Below, piece by piece: positions 20,213 to 28,905 of a DNA stretch of 64,000 nucleotides. The DNA lies in assembly GCA_025454795.1 (NCBI GenBank), contig JALONT010000001.1:128947-192946 (forward strand), in the 5' to 3' direction. Below the pieces are notes generated by a model, which was given only the letters and a program-made list of their open reading frames with translations, was not told the DNA's origin and did no database searches. The first letter of the stretch is position 1; each line of letters opens with the position of its first letter. Position numbers and translations under genes: made by a program. Source of the stretch: Bacteroidales bacterium (GTDB lineage Bacteria; Bacteroidota; Bacteroidia; Bacteroidales; VadinHA17).

Positions 20213-20307
20213 ATTTGGTTAGACAATTTCTCAGACCGGGAGAAAGCTATAAGAAGAAAGTTGCAGATACAACACCAAAGAGGATTAGATATAAAAAATT
20301 GGCTTAA
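20213..20307 (+). pseudogene. Degenerate second copy of the ettA 3' end
   Basis: Over the last 66 bases up to a TAA at 20305-20307, about 54 bases match the end of ettA at 15083-15148 by eye. The translated tail ESYKKKVADTTPKRIRYK mirrors EttA ESFKKRVADTTPVRIKYK. Upstream the homology continues in another frame (IWLDNFSD versus VWFEGNYSD) with a one-base deletion and a lost codon, so the fragment is frameshifted. No start or ATPase domain remains. It lies 5 kb downstream of the intact gene on the same strand, which suggests an old duplication or insertion event. Confidence 0.85.
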
Positions 20308-20421
20308 GGGCTTAATGGCGCAGCGGCGTAAAGGTTAACTAATTGAAATCTTATCAACGGGAGTTAAATTCAACGTGATCACTGACATCCCGGTTTTATT
20401 TGAGCTTTTCTTGTAATCAGT

Positions 20422-20526
20422 TTATTTCTTAATAACCTTATTAGTCTGCTTACATATTCCGTCCTGATTGGTAACTTTCAGGTGTAATAAGTAAATGCCT
20501 GATTGTAACCTTATATCTATTTTCAT
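20422..20526 (-). pseudogene. Remnant of a type IX secretion C-terminal sorting domain
   Basis: A 34-codon open frame on the minus strand encodes a peptide with 'LQSGIYLLHLKVTNQDG', then KQTNKVIKK and a stop. This is the classic end of a type A T9SS sorting domain (a 'SGIY-L-hydrophobic' strand followed by a basic K-hydrophobic-K tail). The frame is closed upstream by a stop about 24 bases before the ATG, and no cargo gene is attached. I read it as the leftover 3' end of a deleted secreted-protein gene. Confidence 0.65.
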
Positions 20527-20652
20527 AGTTTTTTGAATTAAGAAAATTTACTATCAGCAAGTCAATAGTAAAAGTGATGGAAGAAATATGCTCATGTTAA
20601 TAAAATATTGTAAAATACCCTTTTGTTTAAAAAAGTAATTTGCTTAGTTTTA

Positions 20653-20681
20653 TGACACGATTTATACAAATGATAACACGA
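20653..20681 (+). promoter_or_regulatory. Candidate NikR operator: two direct repeats 21 bp apart at the nikR start
   Basis: TGACACGA (20653-20660) and TAACACGA (20674-20681) are spaced 21 bp start to start, two helical turns. The second overlaps the nikR ATG. The same box at the same spacing occurs before the next gene (21104-21132). The RTAACAC core resembles half-sites described for NikR in some lineages, though here the repeats are direct rather than inverted. Autoregulation is inferred. Confidence 0.5.
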
Positions 20682-21082
20682 TGGCATTAGCACGATTTGG
20701 AGTAAGTTTAGATGAAGACCTCCTTAAAGCCCTGGATGGCTTTGTAATTGATAACAGATTGCCGAATCGTTCTCAGGCAATCCGACATTTGATAGAAAGG
20801 AATCTGGTAGAGAAAAAATGGCAATGCAATCAAATAGTAGCCGGTGCAATTGTTATGCTATACGACCATCATAAGGGAGACATAACCACTAAATCGAATA
20901 ATATTCAGCACGAATATTATGATGCAATACTATCCTCACAACATTTTCATTTAAGTCATGATAATTGTCTTGAAATTGTTGCTGTAAAAGGAACAGCAAA
21001 AAGATTAACGGAACTCTCAGATAAGCTAATCAGTATTAAAGGTATTATCCATGGTAAGTTGGTAATGAGTAGGACGGAATAA
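20681..21082 (+). CDS. nikR: Nickel-responsive regulator NikR
   Basis: A 133-aa ribbon-helix-helix repressor with a C-terminal ACT-like metal-binding domain. The DNA-binding strand is ALARFGVSLDEDLLKALD. The nickel ligands line up with those of E. coli NikR (H76, H87, H89, C95) shifted by one: H77, H88, H90, C96 in SSQHFHLSHDNCLE. The GHHKGDIT-like segment is YDHHKGDIT. It sits directly upstream of a TonB receptor, and shared direct repeats precede both genes, so it probably represses itself and that receptor when nickel is plentiful. Confidence 0.93.
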   Translation: MALARFGVSLDEDLLKALDGFVIDNRLPNRSQAIRHLIERNLVEKKWQCNQIVAGAIVMLYDHHKGDITTKSNNIQHEYYDAILSSQHFHLSHDNCLEIVAVKGTAKRLTELSDKLISIKGIIHGKLVMSRTE

Positions 21083-21103
21083 TATATTTTTTTCTCAATA
21101 TAG

Positions 21104-21132
21104 TAACACGAAAATAGAAATTAGTAACATTA
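21104..21132 (+). promoter_or_regulatory. Candidate NikR operator before the TonB receptor
   Basis: TAACACGA (21104-21111) and TAACATTA (21125-21132) repeat the box seen at nikR with the same 21-bp spacing. They end 12 bp before the receptor ATG. The paired occurrence next to the regulator and its neighbour supports one regulon. Confidence 0.5.
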
Positions 21133-21144
21133 ATTTTGACCTCC

Positions 21145-22992
21145 ATGAAAAGAAGTGTTTTACTTTTTATAATTGCAGTTGTGATGACTACGTATCCAGG
21201 ATTCTCACAACAACAAAAAAGTATCTTAAAAGATACCATTAATATTGATGAAGTGGTAATAACAGGAACGAAGACATCTGTGAACCGAAATAATATTCCG
21301 TTAACGGTTTCAGTGATCTCGAAAGAGAAAATTGAAAATAGTTCCGAGTCTGCTTTGTTGCCTGTATTGTCAGAGCAAGTAGCAGGTTTGTTTGTAACCC
21401 AACGTGGTATTACTGGTTTTGGTGTTTCTACAGGATCAGCAGGTCAAATCTCTCTGAGAGGTATTGGTGGAAATCCAAACACACAAGTTCTGATATTACT
21501 TAATGGGAATCCCCAGTATATGGGCATTATGGGACATCCATTGGCGGATGCATATGTGGCATCCGATGTCGAAAAGGTAGAAGTAATTCGTGGTCCTGCT
21601 TCAACTTTGTATGGAACAAACGCCATGGGTGGAGTAATCAATATTATAACAAAAGAGCAAAAAGAAGATGGTTTCAAAGCCAGTGCCCGTGCCATGTATG
21701 GTTCTCATAATACTCAAAAATATATGGTTAACGGGGGATTTAAGAAGAAAGGATTTAATGTTTTTACATCTTTTAACCACGATCAAACCAATGGTCATCG
21801 TGATTCATCTGATTTTAAGATAGACAATGGATACTTACATGCAGGATACAACATTAACAAACATCTCAATATTAGTGGTGATTTCAGTCTAGCAAATTTC
21901 GATGCTACCGACCCGGGTCCTGAAGATTCTAAGGCAGGCTACACAATTGATATTACCCGTGGTATGGGAGCAGTTGCTCTTGACAACAAGTTTGATAAAA
22001 CAAGTGGTTCACTACGATTCTTTTACAATTTTGGGGAGCATAAAATTACAGATGGGTTTCATTCAAAAGACAAAAACTATGGTATTGTATTATATCAGGC
22101 TCTAAACCTCTTCAAAGGAAATACAATTACTTTCGGCACTGATTACAAAAAATATGGTGGGATTGCAGAAAACGTGAAAGCCATGAACGGTAATGGAATG
22201 GTATTTGGAGACACAACAGTTTGGGAGATGGCAGGCTATGCATTTGTTCAACACGAATTTTTTGAAAAACTGGTTTTAAATGCAGGTTTCAGGCTGGAAC
22301 ACAATAGTGTATTTGGTAACGAGCCTGTACCAACAGGAGGATTAGCATATAATCCCACACCCGCTACAACACTAAAAGCTTCAGTAGCAAAAGGATTTCG
22401 AAGTCCTACCATCCGTGAACTTTATTTGTGGACTCCCGCTAATGCCAATTTAAAACCAGAGAGAATGATGAATTATGAAGTTGGCATTCTGCAAAAGTTT
22501 TTTAACAGCAAATTATCACTCGAATTAACTTTATTTAGAGCCAAAGGTGACAACCTGATACAGACTGTTATGGGTGCAACCGGCCCTAAAAACCAGAATA
22601 CTGGTGAATTTTCTAACACTGGAGTAGAATTTGCAGGTACTTTTAAGCCAACCAGTATGTTCACCCTGAACGCTAATTACAGTTATATTTCAATGAAAGA
22701 ACCCATTGTTGCCTCTCCTGAACAACAATTGTTTTTAAGTGGAACTTATAAATGGAACAGACTTACCATTAACCTTTCGGTACAGTACATACACAATCTT
22801 TATACACAAATAAAACCTCAGGAAGAAAAGGACAATTATACATTACTAAACTCAAGAATAGCATACATGTTAAACAAGTACGTTGATATATTTGTGAAAG
22901 GAGAGAACCTGACTAATACGAAATATTATATAAACTACGCTTACCCAATGCCAAAAATCATAGTTTTTGGAGGGTTTAATTTGCACCTTTAA
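21145..22992 (+). CDS. TonB-dependent outer-membrane receptor, probably for nickel chelates
   Basis: A 615-aa TonB receptor without a carboxypeptidase-like domain. Signal peptide about 1-22; TonB box region about 'INIDEVVITGTK'; plug about 35-150 (SLRGIGGNPNTQVLILLNG, then EVIRGPASTLYGTNAMGGVI); barrel to the C-terminal aromatic 'GGFNLHL'. The ORF can be read from a TTG at 21136, but the ATG at 21145 has better context. Its position next to nikR and shared repeats suggest uptake of Ni(II) or a nickelophore, as for FrpB4-type receptors. Cobalamin or siderophore cannot be excluded. Confidence 0.9.
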   Translation: MKRSVLLFIIAVVMTTYPGFSQQQKSILKDTINIDEVVITGTKTSVNRNNIPLTVSVISKEKIENSSESALLPVLSEQVAGLFVTQRGITGFGVSTGSAGQISLRGIGGNPNTQVLILLNGNPQYMGIMGHPLADAYVASDVEKVEVIRGPASTLYGTNAMGGVINIITKEQKEDGFKASARAMYGSHNTQKYMVNGGFKKKGFNVFTSFNHDQTNGHRDSSDFKIDNGYLHAGYNINKHLNISGDFSLANFDATDPGPEDSKAGYTIDITRGMGAVALDNKFDKTSGSLRFFYNFGEHKITDGFHSKDKNYGIVLYQALNLFKGNTITFGTDYKKYGGIAENVKAMNGNGMVFGDTTVWEMAGYAFVQHEFFEKLVLNAGFRLEHNSVFGNEPVPTGGLAYNPTPATTLKASVAKGFRSPTIRELYLWTPANANLKPERMMNYEVGILQKFFNSKLSLELTLFRAKGDNLIQTVMGATGPKNQNTGEFSNTGVEFAGTFKPTSMFTLNANYSYISMKEPIVASPEQQLFLSGTYKWNRLTINLSVQYIHNLYTQIKPQEEKDNYTLLNSRIAYMLNKYVDIFVKGENLTNTKYYINYAYPMPKIIVFGGFNLHL

Positions 22993-23261
22993 TTACTGCA
23001 AACCTTCTGTCGGATTTATATACCACTTATAAATATCATCCGAATAGTATTATTAATGAAGCAAACTTTTGTTTCAATGTTAAGTATATTCATCACGCAA
23101 AGCACATGATCCCAACCGCTACCAACAAAGACAAGACACTCCATCATTTTTGATAAAGACTGTGGAATTGATGATATGAATGCTATGAATATATTGCGGG
23201 CACCACCTTTGATAACCATAAAAGCAGTATTATCTTCAAATGGTTCATTATCCAGGAAACC

Positions 23262-23319
23262 CGGGATATATAAACATAATAACTTAACCTATGTGAATAT
23301 TCCAGTACAGTTTCAGTAG
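23262..23319 (+). pseudogene. Possible remnant of an outer-membrane protein C-terminus
   Basis: In the 22993-23330 gap one frame reads KHNNLTYVNIPVQFQ and stop at 23317-23319. The 'LTYVNIPVQF' string is the strand typical of small outer-membrane barrel proteins of Bacteroidota. No start or longer frame remains. The rest of the gap shows nothing I can name. Low confidence because the segment is short. Confidence 0.3.
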
Positions 23320-23330
23320 TAACAAATAAG

Positions 23331-23362
23331 AAAGCCTTGATATTGTTGATTATCAAGGCTTT
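23331..23362 (-). terminator. Rho-independent terminator, tRNA-Arg side
   Basis: AAAGCCTTGATA (23331-23342) pairs perfectly with TATCAAGGCTTT (23351-23362) around an 8-nt loop. On the minus strand it follows the tRNA-Arg 3' end by about 15 nt and runs into a T-rich stretch. It could also end transcription from the left. Confidence 0.8.
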
Positions 23363-23377
23363 ATGTGTTTATTTGTG

Positions 23378-23449
23378 TAGCCCCACCGGGAATCGAACCT
23401 GGATTTAAGGTTTAGGAAACCTCCGTTCTATCCATTGAACTATAGGGCC
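23378..23449 (-). tRNA. tRNA-Arg (anticodon CCU)
   Basis: Read on the minus strand, the acceptor arms GGCCCTA and TGGGGCT pair, with a G-T closing pair. The D-arm region has AGTTCAATGGATAGAAC, the anticodon loop is TTCCTAA (anticodon CCT, decoding AGG), and the T-loop is GTTCGATTC. One A-C mismatch is visible in the T-stem. CCA is not encoded. The 72-nt length is normal. Confidence 0.95.
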
Positions 23450-23530
23450 GGATAGAAGCGCAAAAGTATTGTTTTTTTTTCTCATTACAAACACTGCAGA
23501 GAGTGTCTGACGAAAAGTCTCAGGGAGTTT

Positions 23531-23585
23531 AAGAAGTTGAAGAAGTTGAAAAGGATTTACACCGTTATGCCGTTATGCCGTTGCA
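23531..23585. repeat. Short tandem reiterations (9 bp x2, 8 bp x3)
   Basis: AAGAAGTTG is repeated twice at 23531-23548. CCGTTATG, CCGTTATG, CCGTTGCA follow at 23562-23585. Both sit in the gap between tRNA-Arg and cvpA. Confidence 0.75.
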
Positions 23586-23654
23586 CCGTCATAAATACTG
23601 TTAAACTACATTTCTCAAAATAAACTATATTTGATACTGTCAATTTTGTAAACA

Positions 23655-24209
23655 ATGAACTGGATAGACCTCGTCATAATCATTTTACTTGTATTTTCTG
23701 TAATATCAGGCTTTACAAACGGATTTGTAAAAGAGGCTGCCTCTCTTGCAGGTCTGATACTTGGCATATGGGGAGCAATAAAATTTTCATCGTTCACATC
23801 AGAAAAACTTTATGACTTGTTCGATATGACAGGCCAGTATGTGGGAATTATATCTTTCCTTGTAACTTTTTGTGTGATTGTTGTGATAATACATTTCATC
23901 GGGATAATAGCTGACAAAATTGTGGATGCAATATCCCTGGGTTTCCTGAACAGAATTCTTGGTATGGTCTTTGGCCTTATTAAATCTGTACTGATAATGA
24001 GCGTGATTTTTGTTGTGATTAATGCCATAGATGCACGCAGACCATTTTTACCCAGGGTGAAAATTGAAGAATCAAGGTTCTATAGTCCGATTTCGGATAT
24101 AGCACCGGCAATCTTCCCGGTAATCGGAGAAGGTAATTTCAACCAGAGCTTTGACAGGTTTAAGAAAAAACCTGAGCCGGCTGAAAAACCGGAAAATATC
24201 ATAATTTAA
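23655..24209 (+). CDS. CvpA family membrane protein
   Basis: A 184-aa inner-membrane protein with four predicted helices in about the first 120 residues and a charged C-terminal tail. The opening WIDLVIIILLVFSVISGFTN followed by GFVKEAASLAGLILGIWGA matches the CvpA (colicin V production) family, whose members affect envelope stress tolerance and, in E. coli, purF-linked colicin V production. Exact function in Bacteroidota is unknown. It lies 39 bp before the tyrS ATG and may share transcription, although tyrS has its own -7 box. Confidence 0.9.
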   Translation: MNWIDLVIIILLVFSVISGFTNGFVKEAASLAGLILGIWGAIKFSSFTSEKLYDLFDMTGQYVGIISFLVTFCVIVVIIHFIGIIADKIVDAISLGFLNRILGMVFGLIKSVLIMSVIFVVINAIDARRPFLPRVKIEESRFYSPISDIAPAIFPVIGEGNFNQSFDRFKKKPEPAEKPENIII

Positions 24210-24219
24210 TCCTGTTTGT

Positions 24220-24227
24220 TATCTTTG
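24220..24227 (+). promoter_or_regulatory. Candidate -7 box for tyrS
   Basis: TATCTTTG is an exact TAnnTTTG match 21 bp before the ATG at 24249. It supports the ATG at 24249 over the upstream TTG at 24216, which would put the promoter inside the coding region. Confidence 0.5.
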
Positions 24228-24248
24228 CAATTCTCAAAAAATGCGGTT

Positions 24249-25541
24249 ATGAATTTTGTCGAAGAACTGAAATGGAGAGGCATGATCCATGATATCATGC
24301 CCGGGACTGAAGAACTACTTAACAAAGAGATTACCACCGGATATATAGGATTTGACCCAACGGCCGACTCACTTCATATAGGACACATGGTACAGGTAAT
24401 GCTGCTGGTTCACTTTCAGCGAGCCGGGCATGTTCCCGTAGCTCTCGTAGGTGGCGCAACAGGGATGATAGGTGACCCGTCTGGAAAGTCAGAAGAAAGA
24501 AATCTCCTGGATGAAACAACTCTCCGGAATAACCAGGAGGGAATCAAAAACCAGCTGGCTAAATTCCTTGATTTTCAATCGGATAAGAAGAACAGGGCGC
24601 TTATGGTCAATAATTACGACTGGATGAAGGAGTACTCTTTCCTTGGCTTTATCCGTGATATAGGAAAGCACATTACGGTAAATTATATGATGTCTAAAGA
24701 CTCGGTAAAGAAGAGGCTCGGATCAGATGCAAAAGAAGGGATGTCCTTTACAGAATTTTCGTACCAGCTTGTCCAGGGGACAGATTTTCTTCACCTTTTT
24801 AATAAATATGGATGCCGTCTTCAGATGGGGGGATCCGATCAGTGGGGAAATATTGTGACAGGCACCGAATTGATCCGCCGAAAAACCGGAGGGGAAGCCT
24901 TCGCACTTACATGTCCGCTAATAACCAGATCGGACGGATCAAAATTCGGAAAGACAGAATCCGGTAACGTCTGGCTTGATCCGGAAAAGACTTCACCGTA
25001 CCATTTTTACCAGTTCTGGCTGAACGTTTCAGATAAGGATGCTGCAAAGTATATTAAGATATTTACCTTAATAGGCCGTGATGAGATTGACGAACTGATA
25101 GCTGAGCATAATAAATCGCCGCATGATCGTTTGTTACAGAAGCGTCTTGCTGAGGAAGTAACAGTCATGGTGCACTCACGGGAAGAATTTGATATGGTAT
25201 TTGAGGCATCACAGATACTTTTCGGAAAAGGGACCACAGAATCCCTAAGGAAAATAGATGAAAATACATTTCTCTCCGTATTTGAAGGTGTTCCCACCTT
25301 TGATGTTGGGAAGGAGATTTTCTGCGAAGGGATTTCCTTTACAGCTCTTTGTGCAGACCACGCCCGGGTATTCACTTCAAAGAGCGAGCTGAGGAGGTTG
25401 ATCCAGGGTGGAGGTGTAAGCATAAACAAGAAAAAAGTTGAGAATCCGGAGATGGTTATAACCCCTGAAATGACGCTTAATAATAAATACCTGCTCGTGC
25501 AGAAAGGGAAAAAGAACTATTTCCTGATAAGGATAATCTGA
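24249..25541 (+). CDS. tyrS: Tyrosyl-tRNA synthetase
   Basis: This class Ic synthetase charges tRNA-Tyr with tyrosine. The 430-aa protein has the HIGH motif at 43-46 (SLHIGHMV), a KMSKS-type motif KFGKT at 232-236, the tyrosine-site pattern 'MGGSDQWGN', and a C-terminal S4-like RNA-binding domain ([15 protein letters not shown]). The open frame begins at a TTG 33 bases earlier; the ATG at 24249 gives the standard N-terminus. It converges with the PP2C gene, 2 bp apart. Confidence 0.97.
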   Translation: MNFVEELKWRGMIHDIMPGTEELLNKEITTGYIGFDPTADSLHIGHMVQVMLLVHFQRAGHVPVALVGGATGMIGDPSGKSEERNLLDETTLRNNQEGIKNQLAKFLDFQSDKKNRALMVNNYDWMKEYSFLGFIRDIGKHITVNYMMSKDSVKKRLGSDAKEGMSFTEFSYQLVQGTDFLHLFNKYGCRLQMGGSDQWGNIVTGTELIRRKTGGEAFALTCPLITRSDGSKFGKTESGNVWLDPEKTSPYHFYQFWLNVSDKDAAKYIKIFTLIGRDEIDELIAEHNKSPHDRLLQKRLAEEVTVMVHSREEFDMVFEASQILFGKGTTESLRKIDENTFLSVFEGVPTFDVGKEIFCEGISFTALCADHARVFTSKSELRRLIQGGGVSINKKKVENPEMVITPEMTLNNKYLLVQKGKKNYFLIRII

Positions 25542-25543
25542 AG

Positions 25544-26767
25544 CTACCTGAGATCGGCAGCAATTATTGAAACATCATCAAAAAGATAAGGATTTGTATC
25601 GGGTATTCCCAGGAACCTGATCATCTCCTGTAAATTCTTCTCTACAGGGTCTTTATTTGAGATATAGCGTATTATCTCCTTCGTACCTATGTCTGCCCCG
25701 TCCTCACCTTTTAACTCCGAAAGACCGTCAGTATAGCAAACGATTTTTGAAAAGTTTTTTATCGGGATATCAGTCACATTAACTGCAGGGATCTCATCAA
25801 GCATTCCTATACCAACACATGAGGATTTCAAATGGTAAACCTTATTTGTTGCAGTATCTAAAAGAACAGGAGAGTTATGAGCAGCATTAATATATTCAAG
25901 CACCTTATTCTTATGGTCATAACGGGCTATGAAGAAGGTAATAAACTTCTCTCCCTCAGCATTTGAAACTACTATTTTATTCAGCTTTTGAATTAAGGAG
26001 TCAAGCTTAATATCTTCAGTCAGAAGCGCTCTCAGGCTAGCCTGAAAATTTGACATAAGGATGGCAGCAGATATTCCTTTGCCGGAAACATCAGCAATAC
26101 AGATACCTGTTTTTGTTTCCGAGAGCTTAACGCAATCGTAATAATCACCACCGACTTCATAATGAGGATAATAGAATCCACTTACGATCATTTCCGGATT
26201 TTTAGGCATACTACGGCTGTCCGGAATAAGCATTTTTTGCATCCTTGCCGCCAGCTCAAGCTCTTTCTTCAGGGCTTCCTGCCTGAGGCTCTCTTTATGA
26301 AGCCTTATATTTTCAATTGCAACAATTATAATACTTGAAATGGTCTGGATAAAATTAAGATGCTTGATTACGGGACTCATTCCTTCCCCCTCTTCTTCAA
26401 TATCTCCGATAAAGAGAAATGCAAGATGTTCATTATTGTTATAAACAGGAACAATAATGTCAACCCCTTCGAACCCCATATCGGCTGATACGTATGTAAT
26501 TTCGTTAAAGTCAAGAAGGCGTGATTTAACATCTAATGTTTCAAAATTTTTAGGGAAACCACCGTTAAGAAGACATTCCCAGGTTGCTGAACGCTTGAAA
26601 ATAAGTATCTTCCCAATTCCAAGGTCGTTCCTGAGAATCGATTCATATTTGGAAAGAAGGTCTTCTGTAGGAAGGTTGGCATTGATCGATAATGTGATAT
26701 CAAGCAGGGAATCCAGTTTGAACCTGGATAATTTTAACCTGTCATTAGAGACCTTTTTTTCTTCCAT
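25544..26767 (-). CDS. GAF domain / SpoIIE-type PP2C serine phosphatase (RsbU-like)
   Basis: A 407-aa cytosolic protein. The N-terminal about 25-165 region is GAF-like (short strands, then 'GVDIIVPVYNNNEHLAFLFIG'). A helical linker (about 165-185, LAARMQKMLIPD) leads to a SpoIIE/PP2C catalytic domain with SGFYYPHYEVGGDYYDC, CIADVSGKGISAAILMS and CYTDGLSELKG metal-site motifs. Such proteins dephosphorylate anti-sigma-antagonist or SiaC-like partners. It is the last gene of a six-gene minus-strand run and starts 8 bp after efp. A SiaC homologue lies about 7 kb away at 33420. Confidence 0.9.
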   Translation of the reverse strand: MEEKKVSNDRLKLSRFKLDSLLDITLSINANLPTEDLLSKYESILRNDLGIGKILIFKRSATWECLLNGGFPKNFETLDVKSRLLDFNEITYVSADMGFEGVDIIVPVYNNNEHLAFLFIGDIEEEGEGMSPVIKHLNFIQTISSIIIVAIENIRLHKESLRQEALKKELELAARMQKMLIPDSRSMPKNPEMIVSGFYYPHYEVGGDYYDCVKLSETKTGICIADVSGKGISAAILMSNFQASLRALLTEDIKLDSLIQKLNKIVVSNAEGEKFITFFIARYDHKNKVLEYINAAHNSPVLLDTATNKVYHLKSSCVGIGMLDEIPAVNVTDIPIKNFSKIVCYTDGLSELKGEDGADIGTKEIIRYISNKDPVEKNLQEMIRFLGIPDTNPYLFDDVSIIAADLR

Positions 26768-26775
26768 TTCAGAAC

Positions 26776-27342
26776 TCAGCTTTTAACCCTTTCAATATAT
26801 GCCTTGTTTGCTATGTCAACTCTGATTTTATCACCGGTATTTATGAACAGAGGAACCATTATACTGGCTCCTGTCTGTACTTTAACCTGTTTAAGAGTAT
26901 TGGTTGCTGTATCACCTCTAAGTCCGGGTTCTGAATAAATCACTTCAAGAACAGCAAACTGAGGAAGTTCGACAGAGAGGATATTCTCTGTATCAGCATG
27001 TACAACAACCTCAACATTCGTATCATCAAGTAAAAACTCAGGATAATCGATAACGTGCTCTTCAACATGGATCTGTTCATATGTCTCAAGATGCATAAAA
27101 TAGTAGCCCATGTCATCTTTGTACAGATACTTATAAGGACGCCTCTCCACTCTTGCCACATTTACTTTCGTGCCGGAGGAGAAGGTGTTGTCCAACACTC
27201 TTCCGCTTTTTATATTCTTTAGCTTGGTCCTTACAAAAGCCGGTCCCTTACCGGGTTTTACATGCTGAAATTGCACTATCGTATAAAGATCATTGTTAAA
27301 TTCAATGACCAGTCCATTCCTGAAATCTGCAGTACTTGCCAT
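26776..27342 (-). CDS. efp: Translation elongation factor P
   Basis: EF-P relieves ribosome stalling at polyproline stretches. The 188-aa protein has the KOW-like domain I with the tip lysine K32 in HVKPGKGPAFV, the site modified in many bacteria, and two OB folds ending near YIERVKS. No epmA, epmB or earP modification gene is in the window. It is within the tolC-adaptor-tsaB-DUF3108-efp-PP2C run. Confidence 0.97.
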   Translation of the reverse strand: MASTADFRNGLVIEFNNDLYTIVQFQHVKPGKGPAFVRTKLKNIKSGRVLDNTFSSGTKVNVARVERRPYKYLYKDDMGYYFMHLETYEQIHVEEHVIDYPEFLLDDTNVEVVVHADTENILSVELPQFAVLEVIYSEPGLRGDTATNTLKQVKVQTGASIMVPLFINTGDKIRVDIANKAYIERVKS

Positions 27343-27369
27343 AAACGTTTTACTAATTCTAAATTAAAT

Positions 27370-28152
27370 CTATTTCTTTTTAATATCAAGCGGGTAAACC
27401 AAACCTTCGTAGTTCACGATTTCAACTGTGAACGCCCCGACAAAGATATCAAAACGAACCTTAACCGGTAAATAATTTTTATCAGCAGAAAACCAGAATG
27501 AAACATCTTCTTCAGTTTTAAAGAGTCTTCCGGTTTCAGTCACCGGATTAAATTTATGGCATTTGATCTTACCCGCCCTTGTTTTGATCTCTTCAGGTCC
27601 TATATACTTCATTCTTATCGGATAGAATTCATCCGTGAACCAGGTTATGATGGTTATCGTTTCTCCCTTTTTTATATTCTCAATATCGGGCAGAATATGG
27701 TTCCGGAACCAATAGAAGCATGATAGTATATCATGGATACCACGGGTAGTTATGTGCACTCCGGTGAGATCACTGGTGAGAATAGCAGAATCATTCCGGG
27801 AAACATGATCGAACATCACTTCATTGTATTTCCTGTATCTGCCTTCACTTATGTTACGGATTGATTTTACAGGTAATTCCGTTTCAGGGTTCATATAGCT
27901 CTCATAAATATCTCTGACCTTAAATATGGCATCAGCCATACCTGTTGTTTTTGCGAGTAAATAAGAATGCCAGACCTCTTTCCCGTTAATTGTATCTGTT
28001 TTAAGTTCCAGGGTACCTGTCCCTCCTGTTATTAATCCATAATGAACGGTATAATTAATTTTTTCCCCCGGCTGATATGAAGAGATCTGCCCTGTGCCCC
28101 TTGAAATTACCAGAAATAGGAAAACAGATATCAGCAGCAACTTTTTCATCAT
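27370..28152 (-). CDS. DUF3108 family exported protein
   Basis: A 260-aa protein with signal peptide about 1-21 (ending near SRGTGQ). It is mostly beta with the DUF3108 pattern: 'YQPGEKINYTVHYGLITGGTGTL' near the mature N-terminus and 'FWFSADKNYLPVKVRFDI' near the end. Family members are periplasmic or outer-membrane associated and of unknown role. Two tandem ATG codons start the gene. It is 26 bp downstream of tsaB. Confidence 0.88.
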   Translation of the reverse strand: MMKKLLLISVFLFLVISRGTGQISSYQPGEKINYTVHYGLITGGTGTLELKTDTINGKEVWHSYLLAKTTGMADAIFKVRDIYESYMNPETELPVKSIRNISEGRYRKYNEVMFDHVSRNDSAILTSDLTGVHITTRGIHDILSCFYWFRNHILPDIENIKKGETITIITWFTDEFYPIRMKYIGPEEIKTRAGKIKCHKFNPVTETGRLFKTEEDVSFWFSADKNYLPVKVRFDIFVGAFTVEIVNYEGLVYPLDIKKK

Positions 28153-28178
28153 TATTAATAAAACAATTTACGGGCCAA

Positions 28179-28883
28179 TTATTTCCCTGACAGATTTTTA
28201 ACAGGTTTAGAAGTCAGAAAATCTTTGAGATAAAAGGGTTCAAAATATGCGACATCTTCAAAACGATGCTGATTAAGTGCCTCATATGCAGGTTTCTGCA
28301 TAAATGAAGCTGATATCCTGAAATCAGCATCAAAGAGAATATTACTCCGGGTAATTACATCTCTGCATTTGATTGCTCCGTCACCGAAAAATATAATTCT
28401 GGAAGTTTCCGGAATATCGGAAAAAGAGTTTTTATCCATTATCTCTGCCCTGATGCTTCTGATTGCATCGCCATGCACATCAAATAAAGAATAATAAATC
28501 TCCATTCTGCGTGCATCAAGAGACGGGCAGAATAGATCTGTACCTTCCAGGCCATATTTTTCTGCATGTATTTCCATGAATCCATAAAACATTGAAAGGG
28601 TTGTATCAACACCTATCAGGGGAACGGAAGCGGCATAGGCAATTCCTTTTCCGGCAGAAACTCCTATCCTCAGTCCGGTATATGATCCGGGACCCTTACT
28701 TACAACTACAGCATCAAGATCTCCGGCCCTGATGCCGGTCTCATTCAGAAGATCCTGAATGAAAACTGTAAGGAGGGAGGCATGAGACCTGCCCTTGTCG
28801 CTTTCTCTGATGGCTATCACTCCGCTTCTTTCGCACAATGCGACAGAGCAGAGATCCGTTGCTGTTTCAAGACATAATATCAT
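28179..28883 (-). CDS. tsaB: tRNA threonylcarbamoyladenosine biosynthesis protein TsaB
   Basis: TsaB is the ASKHA-fold partner of TsaD in making t6A37 on ANN-decoding tRNAs. The 234-aa sequence begins ILCLETATDLCSVAL and contains GRSHASLL and SKGPGSYTGLRIGVSAGKG, the family hallmark. The length is normal. It is located between the efflux adaptor gene and the DUF3108 gene on the minus strand with short gaps. Confidence 0.95.
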   Translation of the reverse strand: MILCLETATDLCSVALCERSGVIAIRESDKGRSHASLLTVFIQDLLNETGIRAGDLDAVVVSKGPGSYTGLRIGVSAGKGIAYAASVPLIGVDTTLSMFYGFMEIHAEKYGLEGTDLFCPSLDARRMEIYYSLFDVHGDAIRSIRAEIMDKNSFSDIPETSRIIFFGDGAIKCRDVITRSNILFDADFRISASFMQKPAYEALNQHRFEDVAYFEPFYLKDFLTSKPVKNLSGK

Positions 28884-28905
28884 TTTCCCGGGAGATTCTT
28901 TCAGG

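Noticed and set aside
21604-21700. Cobalamin or TonB-associated riboswitch near the nikR-linked receptor
   Set aside because: The leader between nikR and the receptor is only about 60 bp and contains repeats, too short for a cobalamin riboswitch; none seen at other TonB genes either.
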